Below, one piece after another: positions 1-6,612 of a stretch of 8,358 nt of DNA. The DNA comes from JAVBSN01 sp031556525 (GTDB taxonomy: Bacteria; Bacillota; Clostridia; Lachnospirales; Lachnospiraceae): assembly GCA_031556525.1 (NCBI GenBank), contig JAVBSS010000065.1:1-8358 (forward strand), given 5' to 3'. How positions within the stretch are numbered: position 1 is the first letter of the stretch; each line of letters starts with the position of its first letter. Under the pieces are notes generated by a model. It had not been told where the DNA came from. It ran no database searches and saw only the letters and a list, made by a program, of their open reading frames with translations. The position numbers were made by a program, and so were the translations under genes.

Positions 1-8
1 TTCGCCAT
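1..8 (-). CDS. rplK: Start of rplK, 50S ribosomal protein L11 (partial, only first codons)
   Basis: Only ATG GCG AA is visible on the minus strand before the window ends, so the protein itself cannot be read (Met-Ala). The call rests on context. A perfect AGGAGG ribosome binding site lies at 18-23 with a 9-nt spacer, 49 nt downstream of the nusG stop on the same strand. In bacteria the gene after nusG is very commonly rplK, followed by rplA. L11 proteins often begin Met-Ala. That a gene starts here is nearly certain; its identity is inferred from conserved order. Confidence 0.6.
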
Positions 9-57
9 TATAGCGTACCTCCTAATAAACTGTGGTTATTCGGGAATTTCCCTCCCA

Positions 58-636
58 CTAATCTAACTTCTGAATATCTGTAAATCCTATTTCAACAGAT
101 GTTGCTTGACCAAACATTTCTACGTCGATGGTTACTGCTTGCTTATGAGTACTAATTGCCTTAACTGCACCAACAGTTCCTTCCCATGCACCAGCAATAA
201 CTTTAATTGCATCGCCGATTTCTACATCAATCTGCATAGTAGGTGCTTTAATACCCAATGGTCGCATCTCTGCTTCTGTAAGTGGAACTGGTTTAGATCC
301 AGGACCAACGAAACCTGTAACACCTCTTGTATTACGAACAACATACCATGTGTTATCATTCATAATCATATGAAGTAATACATATCCAGGAAATAATTTC
401 TTAGATACTTGTTTCTTAGCTCCGTTCTTAATCTCAATTACATCTTGAAGTGGAACTGCAACCTCTAATATTTGATCTTGTAAATTTCTGTTTTCAATAG
501 TCTTCTCGATATCAGCTTTAACTTTGTTCTCGTAACCTGAGTAGGTATGGACTACATACCAATTTGCTTTTGTTGTATCTACGGATACTTCATCTCCGAC
601 TACATTATCTGTAGATTCATAACTTGCTTCTGACAT
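58..636 (-). CDS. nusG: Transcription elongation/antitermination factor NusG
   Basis: NusG binds RNA polymerase and modulates pausing, Rho action and transcription-translation coupling. The 192-residue product has the expected two domains. The NGN domain spans about residues 25-135, with WYVVH at 26-30, LFPGYVLLHM at 81-90 and WYVVRNTRGVTGFVG at 97-111. A C-terminal KOW domain begins near GD at 141-142 and continues through the AGAWEGTVGAV segment. The first 24 residues are an acidic, Ser/Thr-rich extension ahead of the NGN fold, making the protein slightly longer than the compact forms of about 175-180 residues. It lies 13 nt downstream of secE on the same strand and just before the probable rplK, the standard order. 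The ribosome binding site is modest (AGG and GGTGAT are visible upstream), so translation may be partly coupled to secE. Confidence 0.97.
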   Translation of the reverse strand: MSEASYESTDNVVGDEVSVDTTKANWYVVHTYSGYENKVKADIEKTIENRNLQDQILEVAVPLQDVIEIKNGAKKQVSKKLFPGYVLLHMIMNDNTWYVVRNTRGVTGFVGPGSKPVPLTEAEMRPLGIKAPTMQIDVEIGDAIKVIAGAWEGTVGAVKAISTHKQAVTIDVEMFGQATSVEIGFTDIQKLD

Positions 637-649
637 ACAATCACCAACC

Positions 650-856
650 TTACCCTACTATTAACTCTAGACCTTTTACTACAATAAAGTCTATACCTGA
701 AATTATAGCACCTAAAATAATCGCTGATATAATAACTGCTACTGATTTTCTAACAAGTGACTTTTTATCAGGCCATGTAATCTTACGGAATTCACTCTTA
801 AGTCCTTTAAACCAATTTGATACTCGGCTTGTTAAATTCTCTTTGTTTTTACCCAT
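650..856 (-). CDS. secE: Protein translocase subunit SecE
   Basis: SecE is the small essential subunit that clamps SecY in the Sec translocon of the cytoplasmic membrane. The 68-residue product has the one-helix form usual in Gram-positive bacteria. A basic N-terminus is followed by the conserved amphipathic stretch SEFRKITWPDKKSLVRKSV (about 21-39). One hydrophobic membrane helix then covers roughly residues 38-60, before a short tail. The start is supported by an AAGGAA-type ribosome binding site just upstream of the ATG. The gene lies 25 nt after rpmG and 13 nt before nusG, in the widely conserved rpmG-secE-nusG order, and is probably cotranscribed with both. Confidence 0.96.
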   Translation of the reverse strand: MGKNKENLTSRVSNWFKGLKSEFRKITWPDKKSLVRKSVAVIISAIILGAIISGIDFIVVKGLELIVG

Positions 857-881
857 ATAATCACTTCCTTATCTAACCTGA

Positions 882-1031
882 CTACTTAGTCTCCTTGTGC
901 AAAGTATGTGCTTTACAAAACTTGCAATACTTCTTTGTCTCCATCCTATCAGGATGATTTTTTTTCTCTTTTGTAGTATTGTAATTACGCTGTTTACAAT
1001 CTGTACATGCCAATGTTATTTTTACGCGCAC
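882..1031 (-). CDS. rpmG: 50S ribosomal protein L33 (zinc-ribbon form)
   Basis: A 49-residue product beginning MRVKITLACTDCKQRNYNTT and ending HTLHKETK matches bacterial L33 over its full usual length. Two CxxC pairs, Cys9-Cys12 and Cys36-Cys39, make this the zinc-binding (C+) form. Many Bacillota carry this form together with a cysteine-free paralogue that replaces it when zinc is scarce; no such paralogue is in this window. Translation starts at GTG (1029-1031). That start is fixed by a GGAGG site at 1040-1044 with an 8-nt spacer and by the family's N-terminus. It is the first gene of the rpmG-secE-nusG operon, with a promoter at 1098-1127. Short length and the GTG start make it easy to miss. 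Confidence 0.95.
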   Translation of the reverse strand: MRVKITLACTDCKQRNYNTTKEKKNHPDRMETKKYCKFCKAHTLHKETK

Positions 1032-1097
1032 AACTGCCACCTCCATTTATTTTTTAGTTTAAGGCATAAAAAAAAGACCTCTTCCATCGCAACGTAT

Positions 1098-1127
1098 AGA
1101 ATACCATACATTTATTACGTTAGTCAA
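1098..1127 (-). promoter_or_regulatory. Probable sigma-A promoter of rpmG-secE-nusG
   Basis: On the minus strand a TTGACT -35 box (1122-1127) is followed after 18 nt by a TATTCT -10 box (1098-1103). A TG one base upstream of the -10 box makes it an extended -10 element. The predicted start point, near 1091, gives a leader of about 60 nt before the rpmG GTG. The leader contains a run of eight T residues but no convincing hairpin. Boxes were matched by eye. Confidence 0.65.
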
Positions 1128-1198
1128 GGACTTTCTTATATAAAATATCACTTTTCCGAACTGCTTTTTAGACCTTTTTTACACTGTAGTCTATCTTA

Positions 1199-2077
1199 TC
1201 ATGAAACCCCCTCAAATTCAATCGAATATGCACTAAATAATTCTTCTAATCCTATATTTTCTCTCTTCATTTTATCTTCCAATATTAGTGCCGTCAATTC
1301 AGAATCTATAGGTCTATTTATACTCTTAAACATCAAACTATGATATATATTTAATTTACTGTTTATACTTACTATTCTCTTTATTTCTTCTATATTGTAT
1401 TTCATATCAAAGACATCCGCATTATTTATAAATAACATATTTTCATATCCGCTATCACTCATATTAATCACAACATCAACATTTATATCCTCACTAATCG
1501 GATTATCATATTGATAAATAACCATACCCGTCTCATCAAACATATCTTTAATAACATCTTCCCACTTATTCAAATTATCAGATACTAGAAACAAATGATT
1601 ATAATTCTTCACAAGTTCTTCTAATATATATTGACTTTCAGCATTACCATCATCTATAAGCATAACCCTAATTTTTTTCTTTGATATTTTCCGCTGTCTT
1701 CTAAGCAATTCTATTACTTTAATCAACATTCTAAGATTTAGATTCTCTAGTGCTCTTTTATCATCAATTTTAAGTGCATCACATATGTATCTATCAAACC
1801 ATATAGCCTCCTCTGGTATAGAAAAATGTTCTTCCATATATTTAAAATACCTCTTCAACATAATCTTATTTATAGAGCCTATATCATTTTTATTTATTGG
1901 TAATATAGCTTTTATCCCTGTGAACTCTCCCATATATTCTAAGCTAAATTCTATTCGTCTCGGATTATATAGCACAGTCTCCTTTATTATCTTAGGTAGC
2001 ACCTTTCCAGCTATTTTTTCACTAGGTTTACTCTCTTCATATTCTTTTGTAACTACTTTTAAAAAATCTAATATCAT
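1199..2077 (-). CDS. Unrecognised 292-residue cytoplasmic protein
   Basis: I do not recognise this protein. It is a genuine-looking gene: an uninterrupted 292-codon frame, an ATG preceded by GAGGTGG (2081-2087) at good spacing, and clear alternation of charged and hydrophobic residues. There is no signal peptide or membrane segment. The N-terminal part (about 1-130) looks mixed alpha/beta and includes a helical stretch with IPEEAIWFDRYICDAL. A basic segment, LLRRQRKISKKKI, follows. From about residue 136 the sequence VMLIDDGNAESQYILEELV starts a strand-loop-helix pattern, with later strands HLFLVSD, MVIYQYD, DVVINMSD and MLFINNADVFD. This resembles a Rossmann-like alpha/beta fold but has no canonical GxGxxG nucleotide motif. 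It stands alone: truA is divergent 98 nt away, and rpmG follows on the same strand but has its own promoter. Function is unknown. Confidence 0.85.
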   Translation of the reverse strand: MILDFLKVVTKEYEESKPSEKIAGKVLPKIIKETVLYNPRRIEFSLEYMGEFTGIKAILPINKNDIGSINKIMLKRYFKYMEEHFSIPEEAIWFDRYICDALKIDDKRALENLNLRMLIKVIELLRRQRKISKKKIRVMLIDDGNAESQYILEELVKNYNHLFLVSDNLNKWEDVIKDMFDETGMVIYQYDNPISEDINVDVVINMSDSGYENMLFINNADVFDMKYNIEEIKRIVSINSKLNIYHSLMFKSINRPIDSELTALILEDKMKRENIGLEELFSAYSIEFEGVS

Positions 2078-2110
2078 ATGCCACCTCGTAAGTCTTTTCT
2101 AATATTTTAT

Positions 2111-2138
2111 GTGACAAGCTGTATAAATATGTTATTAT
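2111..2138 (+). promoter_or_regulatory. Probable truA promoter
   Basis: GTGACA (2111-2116) and TATTAT (2133-2138) each match the sigma-A consensus at five of six positions and are separated by 16 nt. The predicted start point, near 2145, leaves a leader of about 30 nt carrying the GAGGT ribosome binding site (2166-2170) before the truA ATG at 2176. The boxes lie in the 98-nt region shared with the divergent 292-residue gene. No equally good promoter was found for that gene. Confidence 0.5.
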
Positions 2139-2175
2139 GATAGTTAAGTAATTATTACAATTTGCGAGGTATAGA

Positions 2176-2913
2176 ATGAAAAATTATAGATTATCCATTT
2201 CATATGATGGTACACGATATAATGGATGGCAACGACAAGCTACTACTAACAATACTATTTGTGGCAAATTAGAAGATATTTTAGAAAAAATGTGTGACAC
2301 CCATATTGATATAATTGGTTCTGGCAGAACTGATGCTGGCGTTCATGCCTATAATCAAATAGCTAATTTTCACTGCGAAACTACCTATTCTCCTAGAGAA
2401 ATACAAGACTATTTTAACGAGTATCTACCACAAGATATTCGTATTTTAAATGTGGATATTGCATCTGACCGCTTTCACGCTAGATATAATGCTAGTAAAA
2501 AGACATATGTATATAGAATAGACAATCAATCCGTGCTAGATACATTTAATAGGAAATACGCTTATAAAATAGATACTCCTTTGGATATAGCTATTATGAA
2601 AGAAGCTTCCGCACTTTTAATTGGATCTCATGACTTTAAAAGCTTTTGCCCTTCAAGAAAAACTAAGAAGTCTACAGTTAGAGAAATCTATTCTATAGAA
2701 TTTGTAGATAACAATGATATTTTAGAGATACATTATACAGGAAATGGATTCTTATACAATATGGTTAGAATTCTGACTGGAACTTTAATTGAAGTTGGTT
2801 TAGGAAATATACCACCACAAGAAATAATCAACATAATTAACGCTGAAAATAGAGAAGTGGCAGGACCTACAGCCCCACCACATGGTTTATTTTTAAAAAA
2901 TGTTACATATTAA
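2176..2913 (+). CDS. truA: tRNA pseudouridine(38-40) synthase TruA
   Basis: TruA converts uridines 38-40 in the anticodon stem-loop of many tRNAs to pseudouridine. The 245-residue product is of normal length for the family. It opens with the typical YRLSISYDGTRYNGWQRQ (4-21). The catalytic motif GSGRTDAGVHA runs from 48 to 58, with Asp53 as the expected active-site aspartate. Later family features include DFKSFCPSR and the C-terminal FLYNMVRILTGTLIEVG. The start is supported by a GAGGT site 5 nt upstream. It is a single-gene unit with its own promoter. Its last 11 nt overlap the 3' end of the convergent dusB, another tRNA-modification gene. Confidence 0.97.
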   Translation: MKNYRLSISYDGTRYNGWQRQATTNNTICGKLEDILEKMCDTHIDIIGSGRTDAGVHAYNQIANFHCETTYSPREIQDYFNEYLPQDIRILNVDIASDRFHARYNASKKTYVYRIDNQSVLDTFNRKYAYKIDTPLDIAIMKEASALLIGSHDFKSFCPSRKTKKSTVREIYSIEFVDNNDILEIHYTGNGFLYNMVRILTGTLIEVGLGNIPPQEIINIINAENREVAGPTAPPHGLFLKNVTY

Positions 2914-3880
2914 TATTTTTACTTTTCCAATCCTCTAGCATATTAATTAGTTCTTCTCTACTTTCAACTTGATTAATAGCATTTCGTAATTTTGATGAGT
3001 CTGGATAGCCTCCTGTATACCATGCTATGTGCTTACGCATTTCATGGATTGCTGTCCATTCTCCTTTGAATTCTATCATAAGTTCTATATGTCTATTCAT
3101 CATATCAACAACATCCGTTATAGCTGGTTTACTTGGCATATTACCAGTTTGTAATGCTGTCTTTATTTGAGAGAATATCCACGGATTACCTTTTGCACCT
3201 CTACCAATCATAAATGCATCACAATTAGTCTCTTTCTTCATTCTTAGTGCATCGCTAGCAGTTAGTATATCTCCATTTCCTATTACAGGAATATTAACAG
3301 ATTCTTTTACTTGTCTAATAATATCCCAATCAGCCTCACCAGAATAATATTGACTTCTTGTTCTGCCATGTACAGCAACTGCTGCTGCCCCATTGGCTTC
3401 TGCAATCTTAGCTACCTCAGGAGCATTTATATTATTTTCATCAAATCCTTTTCTAATCTTAATTGTTATTGGTAATTTACAAGCTTTACTCATTTCATTT
3501 ACAATCTCACCAATAAGGTTAGGATTATTCATAAGAGCTGAACCTTCACCATTATTAGTAATCTTAGGCATAGGACATCCCATATTAACATCAATAAAAT
3601 CAAAGCCTATATCTTGAACCCTAACAGCTATATCTGCCATTATTTTCGGATCTGAACCAAACAATTGTAATCCTATGGGATTCTCTTTGCTATCTAATGC
3701 AAGTAGAGGAATAGAATTCTTGTTATTATATAATATACCCTTGGCACTAACCATTTCTGTATATAGTATATCACAACCTTCTTCTTTACAAAGCAATCGA
3801 AAAGGCAGGTCTGTTACCCCTGCCATTGGTGCTAATATTAATTTGTCTTTTATATCAATACTACCTATAAATGCACTCAT
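2903..3880 (-). CDS. dusB: tRNA-dihydrouridine synthase, DusB type
   Basis: Flavin-dependent Dus enzymes reduce uridines in the tRNA D-loop to dihydrouridine. The 325-residue product fits the DusB/Nifr3-like group. It has the N-terminal barrel strand LILAPMAGVTDLPFR (14-28). The active-site motif NMGCPMPKI contains the expected catalytic Cys102. The flavin phosphate and substrate motifs HGRTR (171-175), GNGDI (201-205) and IGRGAKGNPW (225-234) are all present, followed by a helical C-terminal domain. It is last in a four-gene operon: its ATG overlaps the coaX stop as ATGA (3877-3880), implying translational coupling. Assignment to the Dus family is firm; the DusB subtype is slightly less so. 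Confidence 0.95.
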   Translation of the reverse strand: MSAFIGSIDIKDKLILAPMAGVTDLPFRLLCKEEGCDILYTEMVSAKGILYNNKNSIPLLALDSKENPIGLQLFGSDPKIMADIAVRVQDIGFDFIDVNMGCPMPKITNNGEGSALMNNPNLIGEIVNEMSKACKLPITIKIRKGFDENNINAPEVAKIAEANGAAAVAVHGRTRSQYYSGEADWDIIRQVKESVNIPVIGNGDILTASDALRMKKETNCDAFMIGRGAKGNPWIFSQIKTALQTGNMPSKPAITDVVDMMNRHIELMIEFKGEWTAIHEMRKHIAWYTGGYPDSSKLRNAINQVESREELINMLEDWKSKNINM

Positions 3881-4653
3881 ATTTTCTGTTTCTGTCTTTC
3901 ATATATTATCTTAAGCCCTTTAAGAGTTAAGTTTGAATCATAATGGTCTATATATTCTGTCTCTTCTGCTATAATCTTTCCAAGTCCGCCTGTAGCAACA
4001 ACTTTTAACGTATCTAACTTTGCTTCCTTCTTAACCTTCTTAATTATATATTCAGTCTGACCTATAGTTCCATATATTAATCCTGCTTGCATACTTGTAA
4101 CCGTATTCTTCGCCATAATAGTATCTGGTTTCTTTATCTCTATCTCTGGAAGCTTAGCAGTTCCATTCCATAAAGCATTTGCGGCAAGTCTAATTCCTGG
4201 TGATGTAACTCCTGCTACAAAAGAACCATCTTCTAATATTAAATCATGAGTTGTCGCTGTTCCAAAGTCAATTACTAAAACAGGGCCTCCATGAAGTTCA
4301 TAAGCTGCTACAGCATCCACTATTCTATCAGCTCCTAATTCCTTAGGATTCTCTGTCATAATTCTAATTCCTGTCTTAGTTCCAGGTCCTACTATCATAG
4401 GTTTTTTGTTAAGATATTTTACTATACCACTATTTAATGAATGCATAACATTAGGAACAACTGATGCAACAACTACTGCTTCTAATCTGCTAATATCATA
4501 TCCTCTTGTTGTCATTAATTCACTTAAAAATATACCATATTCATCTGATGTTCTAGGTAACTTGGTTGTCATTCTAAATGTACCTAATAAGTTTTCACCA
4601 TCAAATAAACCAATTGTTATATTAGTATTTCCTACATCAATTACAAATAACAT
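3877..4653 (-). CDS. coaX: Type III pantothenate kinase CoaX
   Basis: CoaX phosphorylates pantothenate in the first committed step of coenzyme A synthesis. This form belongs to the ASKHA superfamily and typically needs a monovalent cation and escapes CoA feedback. The 258-residue product has the full motif set: DVGNTN phosphate loop (6-11), GPGTKTG (89-95), GADR (107-110, with the likely catalytic Asp109), DFGTATT (129-135), a SPGI segment near 151 and ATGGLG (220-225). One departure is His136 in TTHD, where many CoaX proteins have Phe. A GGGAG ribosome binding site inside the end of the preceding gene supports the ATG at 4653. The gap to that gene is 3 nt, and the end overlaps dusB by 4 nt. 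Confidence 0.96.
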   Translation of the reverse strand: MLFVIDVGNTNITIGLFDGENLLGTFRMTTKLPRTSDEYGIFLSELMTTRGYDISRLEAVVVASVVPNVMHSLNSGIVKYLNKKPMIVGPGTKTGIRIMTENPKELGADRIVDAVAAYELHGGPVLVIDFGTATTHDLILEDGSFVAGVTSPGIRLAANALWNGTAKLPEIEIKKPDTIMAKNTVTSMQAGLIYGTIGQTEYIIKKVKKEAKLDTLKVVATGGLGKIIAEETEYIDHYDSNLTLKGLKIIYERQKQKI

Positions 4654-4656
4654 ATC

Positions 4657-4959
4657 TTAAATCTCCCAATCAACACATGAGCGTGTTGTTTTATATTTAG
4701 CAAGTTCTTTAGTTACTTCAACGTGAGCTGGATGTATCTGATACATTGCACAATCTTCAATAGAATTAAAATCACATATAAGTATTAATTCTGCATTATC
4801 ATCTGGTGCATCAGTATGATTAACACCTACTTCTATATTTAATAATCCTGGTATCCTACCCTCTAAACCAAGTAATAATTCTCTAAGCTCTTTTGCTTTC
4901 TCTATTCCATTTAATCCATTATCGCCTCTTACTCCAAGTATAACAGCATGTCTTATCAT
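4657..4959 (-). CDS. Dabb-family (stress-responsive A/B barrel) protein
   Basis: The product is 100 residues if it starts at the ATG at 4957-4959. That start is preferred over one nine codons upstream: a perfect AGGAGG (4969-4974) lies 9 nt before it, and the resulting MIRHAVI opening is family-like. The upstream ATG would overlap the preceding gene. Family features include VNHTDAPDDNAELILICDF (about 46-64) and YQIHPAHVE (73-81), typical of Dabb ferredoxin-like dimeric barrels. Members include plant stress proteins and bacterial proteins mostly of unknown role, with a few cyclases and isomerases. No catalytic role can be assigned here. It is the second gene of the operon with coaX and dusB, 1 nt after its upstream neighbour, so a link to cofactor or tRNA metabolism is possible but unproven. 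Confidence 0.85.
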   Translation of the reverse strand: MIRHAVILGVRGDNGLNGIEKAKELRELLLGLEGRIPGLLNIEVGVNHTDAPDDNAELILICDFNSIEDCAMYQIHPAHVEVTKELAKYKTTRSCVDWEI

Positions 4960-4960
4960 A

Positions 4961-5302
4961 TTATTTGTCCTCCTTGTATTCTTCACCTAACACGAAAACT
5001 TTATAATACATCTCTAAGCCTTCTAATAACTCTTGTTTATCTTCACGATATTGTTTAACCTTAAGAACGCTTCCAATATCATCATATAACAAATCACCTT
5101 CATCAGCCATAGTAACAAAATTAAGCTGACCATCTTCATCAAACTCAATAGTAAGTATTCCACCAACATCCTCTGTAAATAGAACACACATAATATTAAG
5201 TTCCTTCTTTATCTCGTCAGGCAATCCAATAAATTCCTCATTAAGATAATACTTTTGTTCATAATGATTCGAACCACATAACACTATATTTTCTTCATAC
5301 AT
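4961..5302 (-). CDS. Small acidic protein, probably DUF6145 family
   Basis: A 113-residue soluble, strongly acidic protein beginning MYEENIVLCGSNHYEQKYY. It has no signal peptide or membrane segment. The pattern is alternating strands (CVLFTEDVGGILTIEFDEDGQLNFVTMA) followed by a helical, charged C-terminus that includes LLEGLEMYYKVFVLGEEYKEDK. I associate this sequence type with DUF6145, a family common in Lachnospiraceae with no known function; that family call is from memory and not firm. The ATG at 5302 has a GAGG site (5311-5314) 8 nt upstream, and a promoter lies at 5353-5381. It is the first gene of the operon with the Dabb protein, coaX and dusB. Confidence 0.8.
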   Translation of the reverse strand: MYEENIVLCGSNHYEQKYYLNEEFIGLPDEIKKELNIMCVLFTEDVGGILTIEFDEDGQLNFVTMADEGDLLYDDIGSVLKVKQYREDKQELLEGLEMYYKVFVLGEEYKEDK

Positions 5303-5352
5303 ATTATTGTCCTCAATTCCTTACAAAATATATTATTTTTTTTAACATAAGT

Positions 5353-5381
5353 ATTTTATCGTATTATAGTATCTGTTGCAA
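5353..5381 (-). promoter_or_regulatory. Probable promoter of the DUF6145-Dabb-coaX-dusB operon
   Basis: On the minus strand TTGCAA (5376-5381) and TAAAAT (5353-5358) are separated by exactly 17 nt. A second TATAAT-like hexamer lies within the spacer. The -35 box begins only 3 nt after the stop codon of the upstream histidine kinase gene. No hairpin terminator is visible between them, so some readthrough from the kinase transcript into this operon is plausible. Confidence 0.5.
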
Positions 5382-5384
5382 GTA

Positions 5385-6611
5385 TTATCTTGAAAGGCAC
5401 AGCGACATTCTCACTGTAAATCCGTCGGTGCGGTTAAATGCTTCTATACCTCCACCCATCTTCTCCATAAGTATCTTTGATATATATAATCCCAGACCCT
5501 CACCCTCTCTTTGAGAATTCTTCGCATTTTCACCACGATAAAATTTCGTAAAAATTAGCTCCTGTTCTTCTGAGTGAATACCTTTTCCGTAATCGTTTAT
5601 ATTAATCTGCAAATACTTACCGTTCACCTTGAAATCAACATCAATATATGTGTCTGCATATTTATAAGAATTGGTTATAATATTCCCGACAATCTGTTCC
5701 ATTCTCATAACATCAATCTCAATCAAACAAACCGGAATAGTCCCTATACGAATTTTTAACGATGGGTCATTATTCTGAAATATGGTGGGAAGAACTTTGC
5801 TTTCGGTAGTAGTAACACTAACCTTCAATTCTCCTAATTCTTCAAGTGCACTATTTAACAAATCGCTAACTAAGAGGTCAATTTGAGTAGTTTTTGTTTC
5901 AATTGTTTCTAATGTTTCTGCTATAACATTATAATTATCACTGTCATTTTTGTCATTATCATTTATTGCCTGTAAAAGTTCAGTCATTAATTGTATTGAT
6001 GTTATGGGTGTTTTAATATCGTGACTTAAAGAAGCTATTAATTCTTTTTGTGCCAGTTCTATTTTATTACGGCTTCTCTGGGCTTCAAGGAGTGACTCTC
6101 TCATAATATCAAAGGTCTGTGTAAAAAGTCCAAATGTATTGTTCTTATCCATAGGCAATGGTTCATCAAAATTGCCTACACTTATTTTATAAGCAAATTT
6201 CTCTAAACGATTAAACGGTTTAATCAAAATCTTGTGTAGCATTAATAGAAATATTAAGCTAAGCATACCCAACAAGATAAACGCAATTAAAATAGTAATT
6301 GACAACCTCAACTGTGTATCAGTAAACCTGTCATCTTTATAAACCTCAATGTAAACTTTACCGTCCTTTATATCCATAGGAATATAACCTTGGGTAATTA
6401 AATCTTCTCTTAACTCTTCGTTTTCGCTTATAACATACTGATAAAAAGTTTCTGTTGGCATTTCACCATTATTAAGTTGCTTTACAATCCTATTAATCTC
6501 AACATAATTCACATCCTGATTAGGCGTAATTTCATTCAAGCGTATGCTCAAAAATAATCCTATTAAAATCATTGCTGTCACTATAACATATAACCATATA
6601 TATTTTTTCAT
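5385..6611 (-). CDS. Two-component sensor histidine kinase
   Basis: A 408-residue membrane sensor kinase. The first membrane helix (about 4-23) is followed by an extracytoplasmic domain of about 80 residues (24-102). A second helix (about 103-128) leads to a HAMP-like linker (about 129-180). The HisKA segment SLSHDIKTP carries the phospho-acceptor His197. The ATP-binding domain shows the N box (NIITNSYKYA, 310-319), the G1 motif DYGKGI (from Asp340) and the G2 motif GEGLGLYIS (370-378). All catalytic motifs look intact. It is cotranscribed with the response regulator, which ends 1 nt before its ATG. The divergent ABC ATPase suggests antimicrobial peptide or envelope stress sensing. The sizeable external domain differs from Bce-type intramembrane kinases, which almost lack one, so the input is likely sensed outside the cell. 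The ligand is unknown. Confidence 0.95.
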   Translation of the reverse strand: MKKYIWLYVIVTAMILIGLFLSIRLNEITPNQDVNYVEINRIVKQLNNGEMPTETFYQYVISENEELREDLITQGYIPMDIKDGKVYIEVYKDDRFTDTQLRLSITILIAFILLGMLSLIFLLMLHKILIKPFNRLEKFAYKISVGNFDEPLPMDKNNTFGLFTQTFDIMRESLLEAQRSRNKIELAQKELIASLSHDIKTPITSIQLMTELLQAINDNDKNDSDNYNVIAETLETIETKTTQIDLLVSDLLNSALEELGELKVSVTTTESKVLPTIFQNNDPSLKIRIGTIPVCLIEIDVMRMEQIVGNIITNSYKYADTYIDVDFKVNGKYLQININDYGKGIHSEEQELIFTKFYRGENAKNSQREGEGLGLYISKILMEKMGGGIEAFNRTDGFTVRMSLCLSR

Positions 6612-6612
6612 A

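Noticed and set aside
42..52. GGGAATTTCCC palindrome between nusG and rplK
   Set aside because: Only a 3-bp GC stem with a 5-nt loop can really form, there is no T run, and termination before rplK is not expected. Probably chance.
1022..1087. Short minus-strand reading frame (21 codons) in the rpmG leader, ending over the rpmG start
   Set aside because: It has no ribosome binding site and would begin almost at the predicted transcript start. Nothing suggests a leader peptide beyond an open frame.
1140..1198. Possible terminator after the 292-residue gene (TAGAC...GTCTA then A run)
   Set aside because: The stem is 5 bp with a loop of about 15 nt and is followed by A rather than T residues on the transcribed strand, so it is not a credible terminator.
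897..1343. Plus-strand 148-codon frame opposite rpmG and the end of the 292-residue gene
   Set aside because: It is antisense to a clear rpmG and its promoter, is rich in Cys, His and Phe as expected of shadow translation, and has no ribosome binding site.
4960..4986. Upstream ATG giving a 109-residue Dabb protein
   Set aside because: It overlaps the preceding gene and lacks a good ribosome binding site, whereas the ATG at 4957-4959 follows a perfect AGGAGG and gives a family-like N-terminus.
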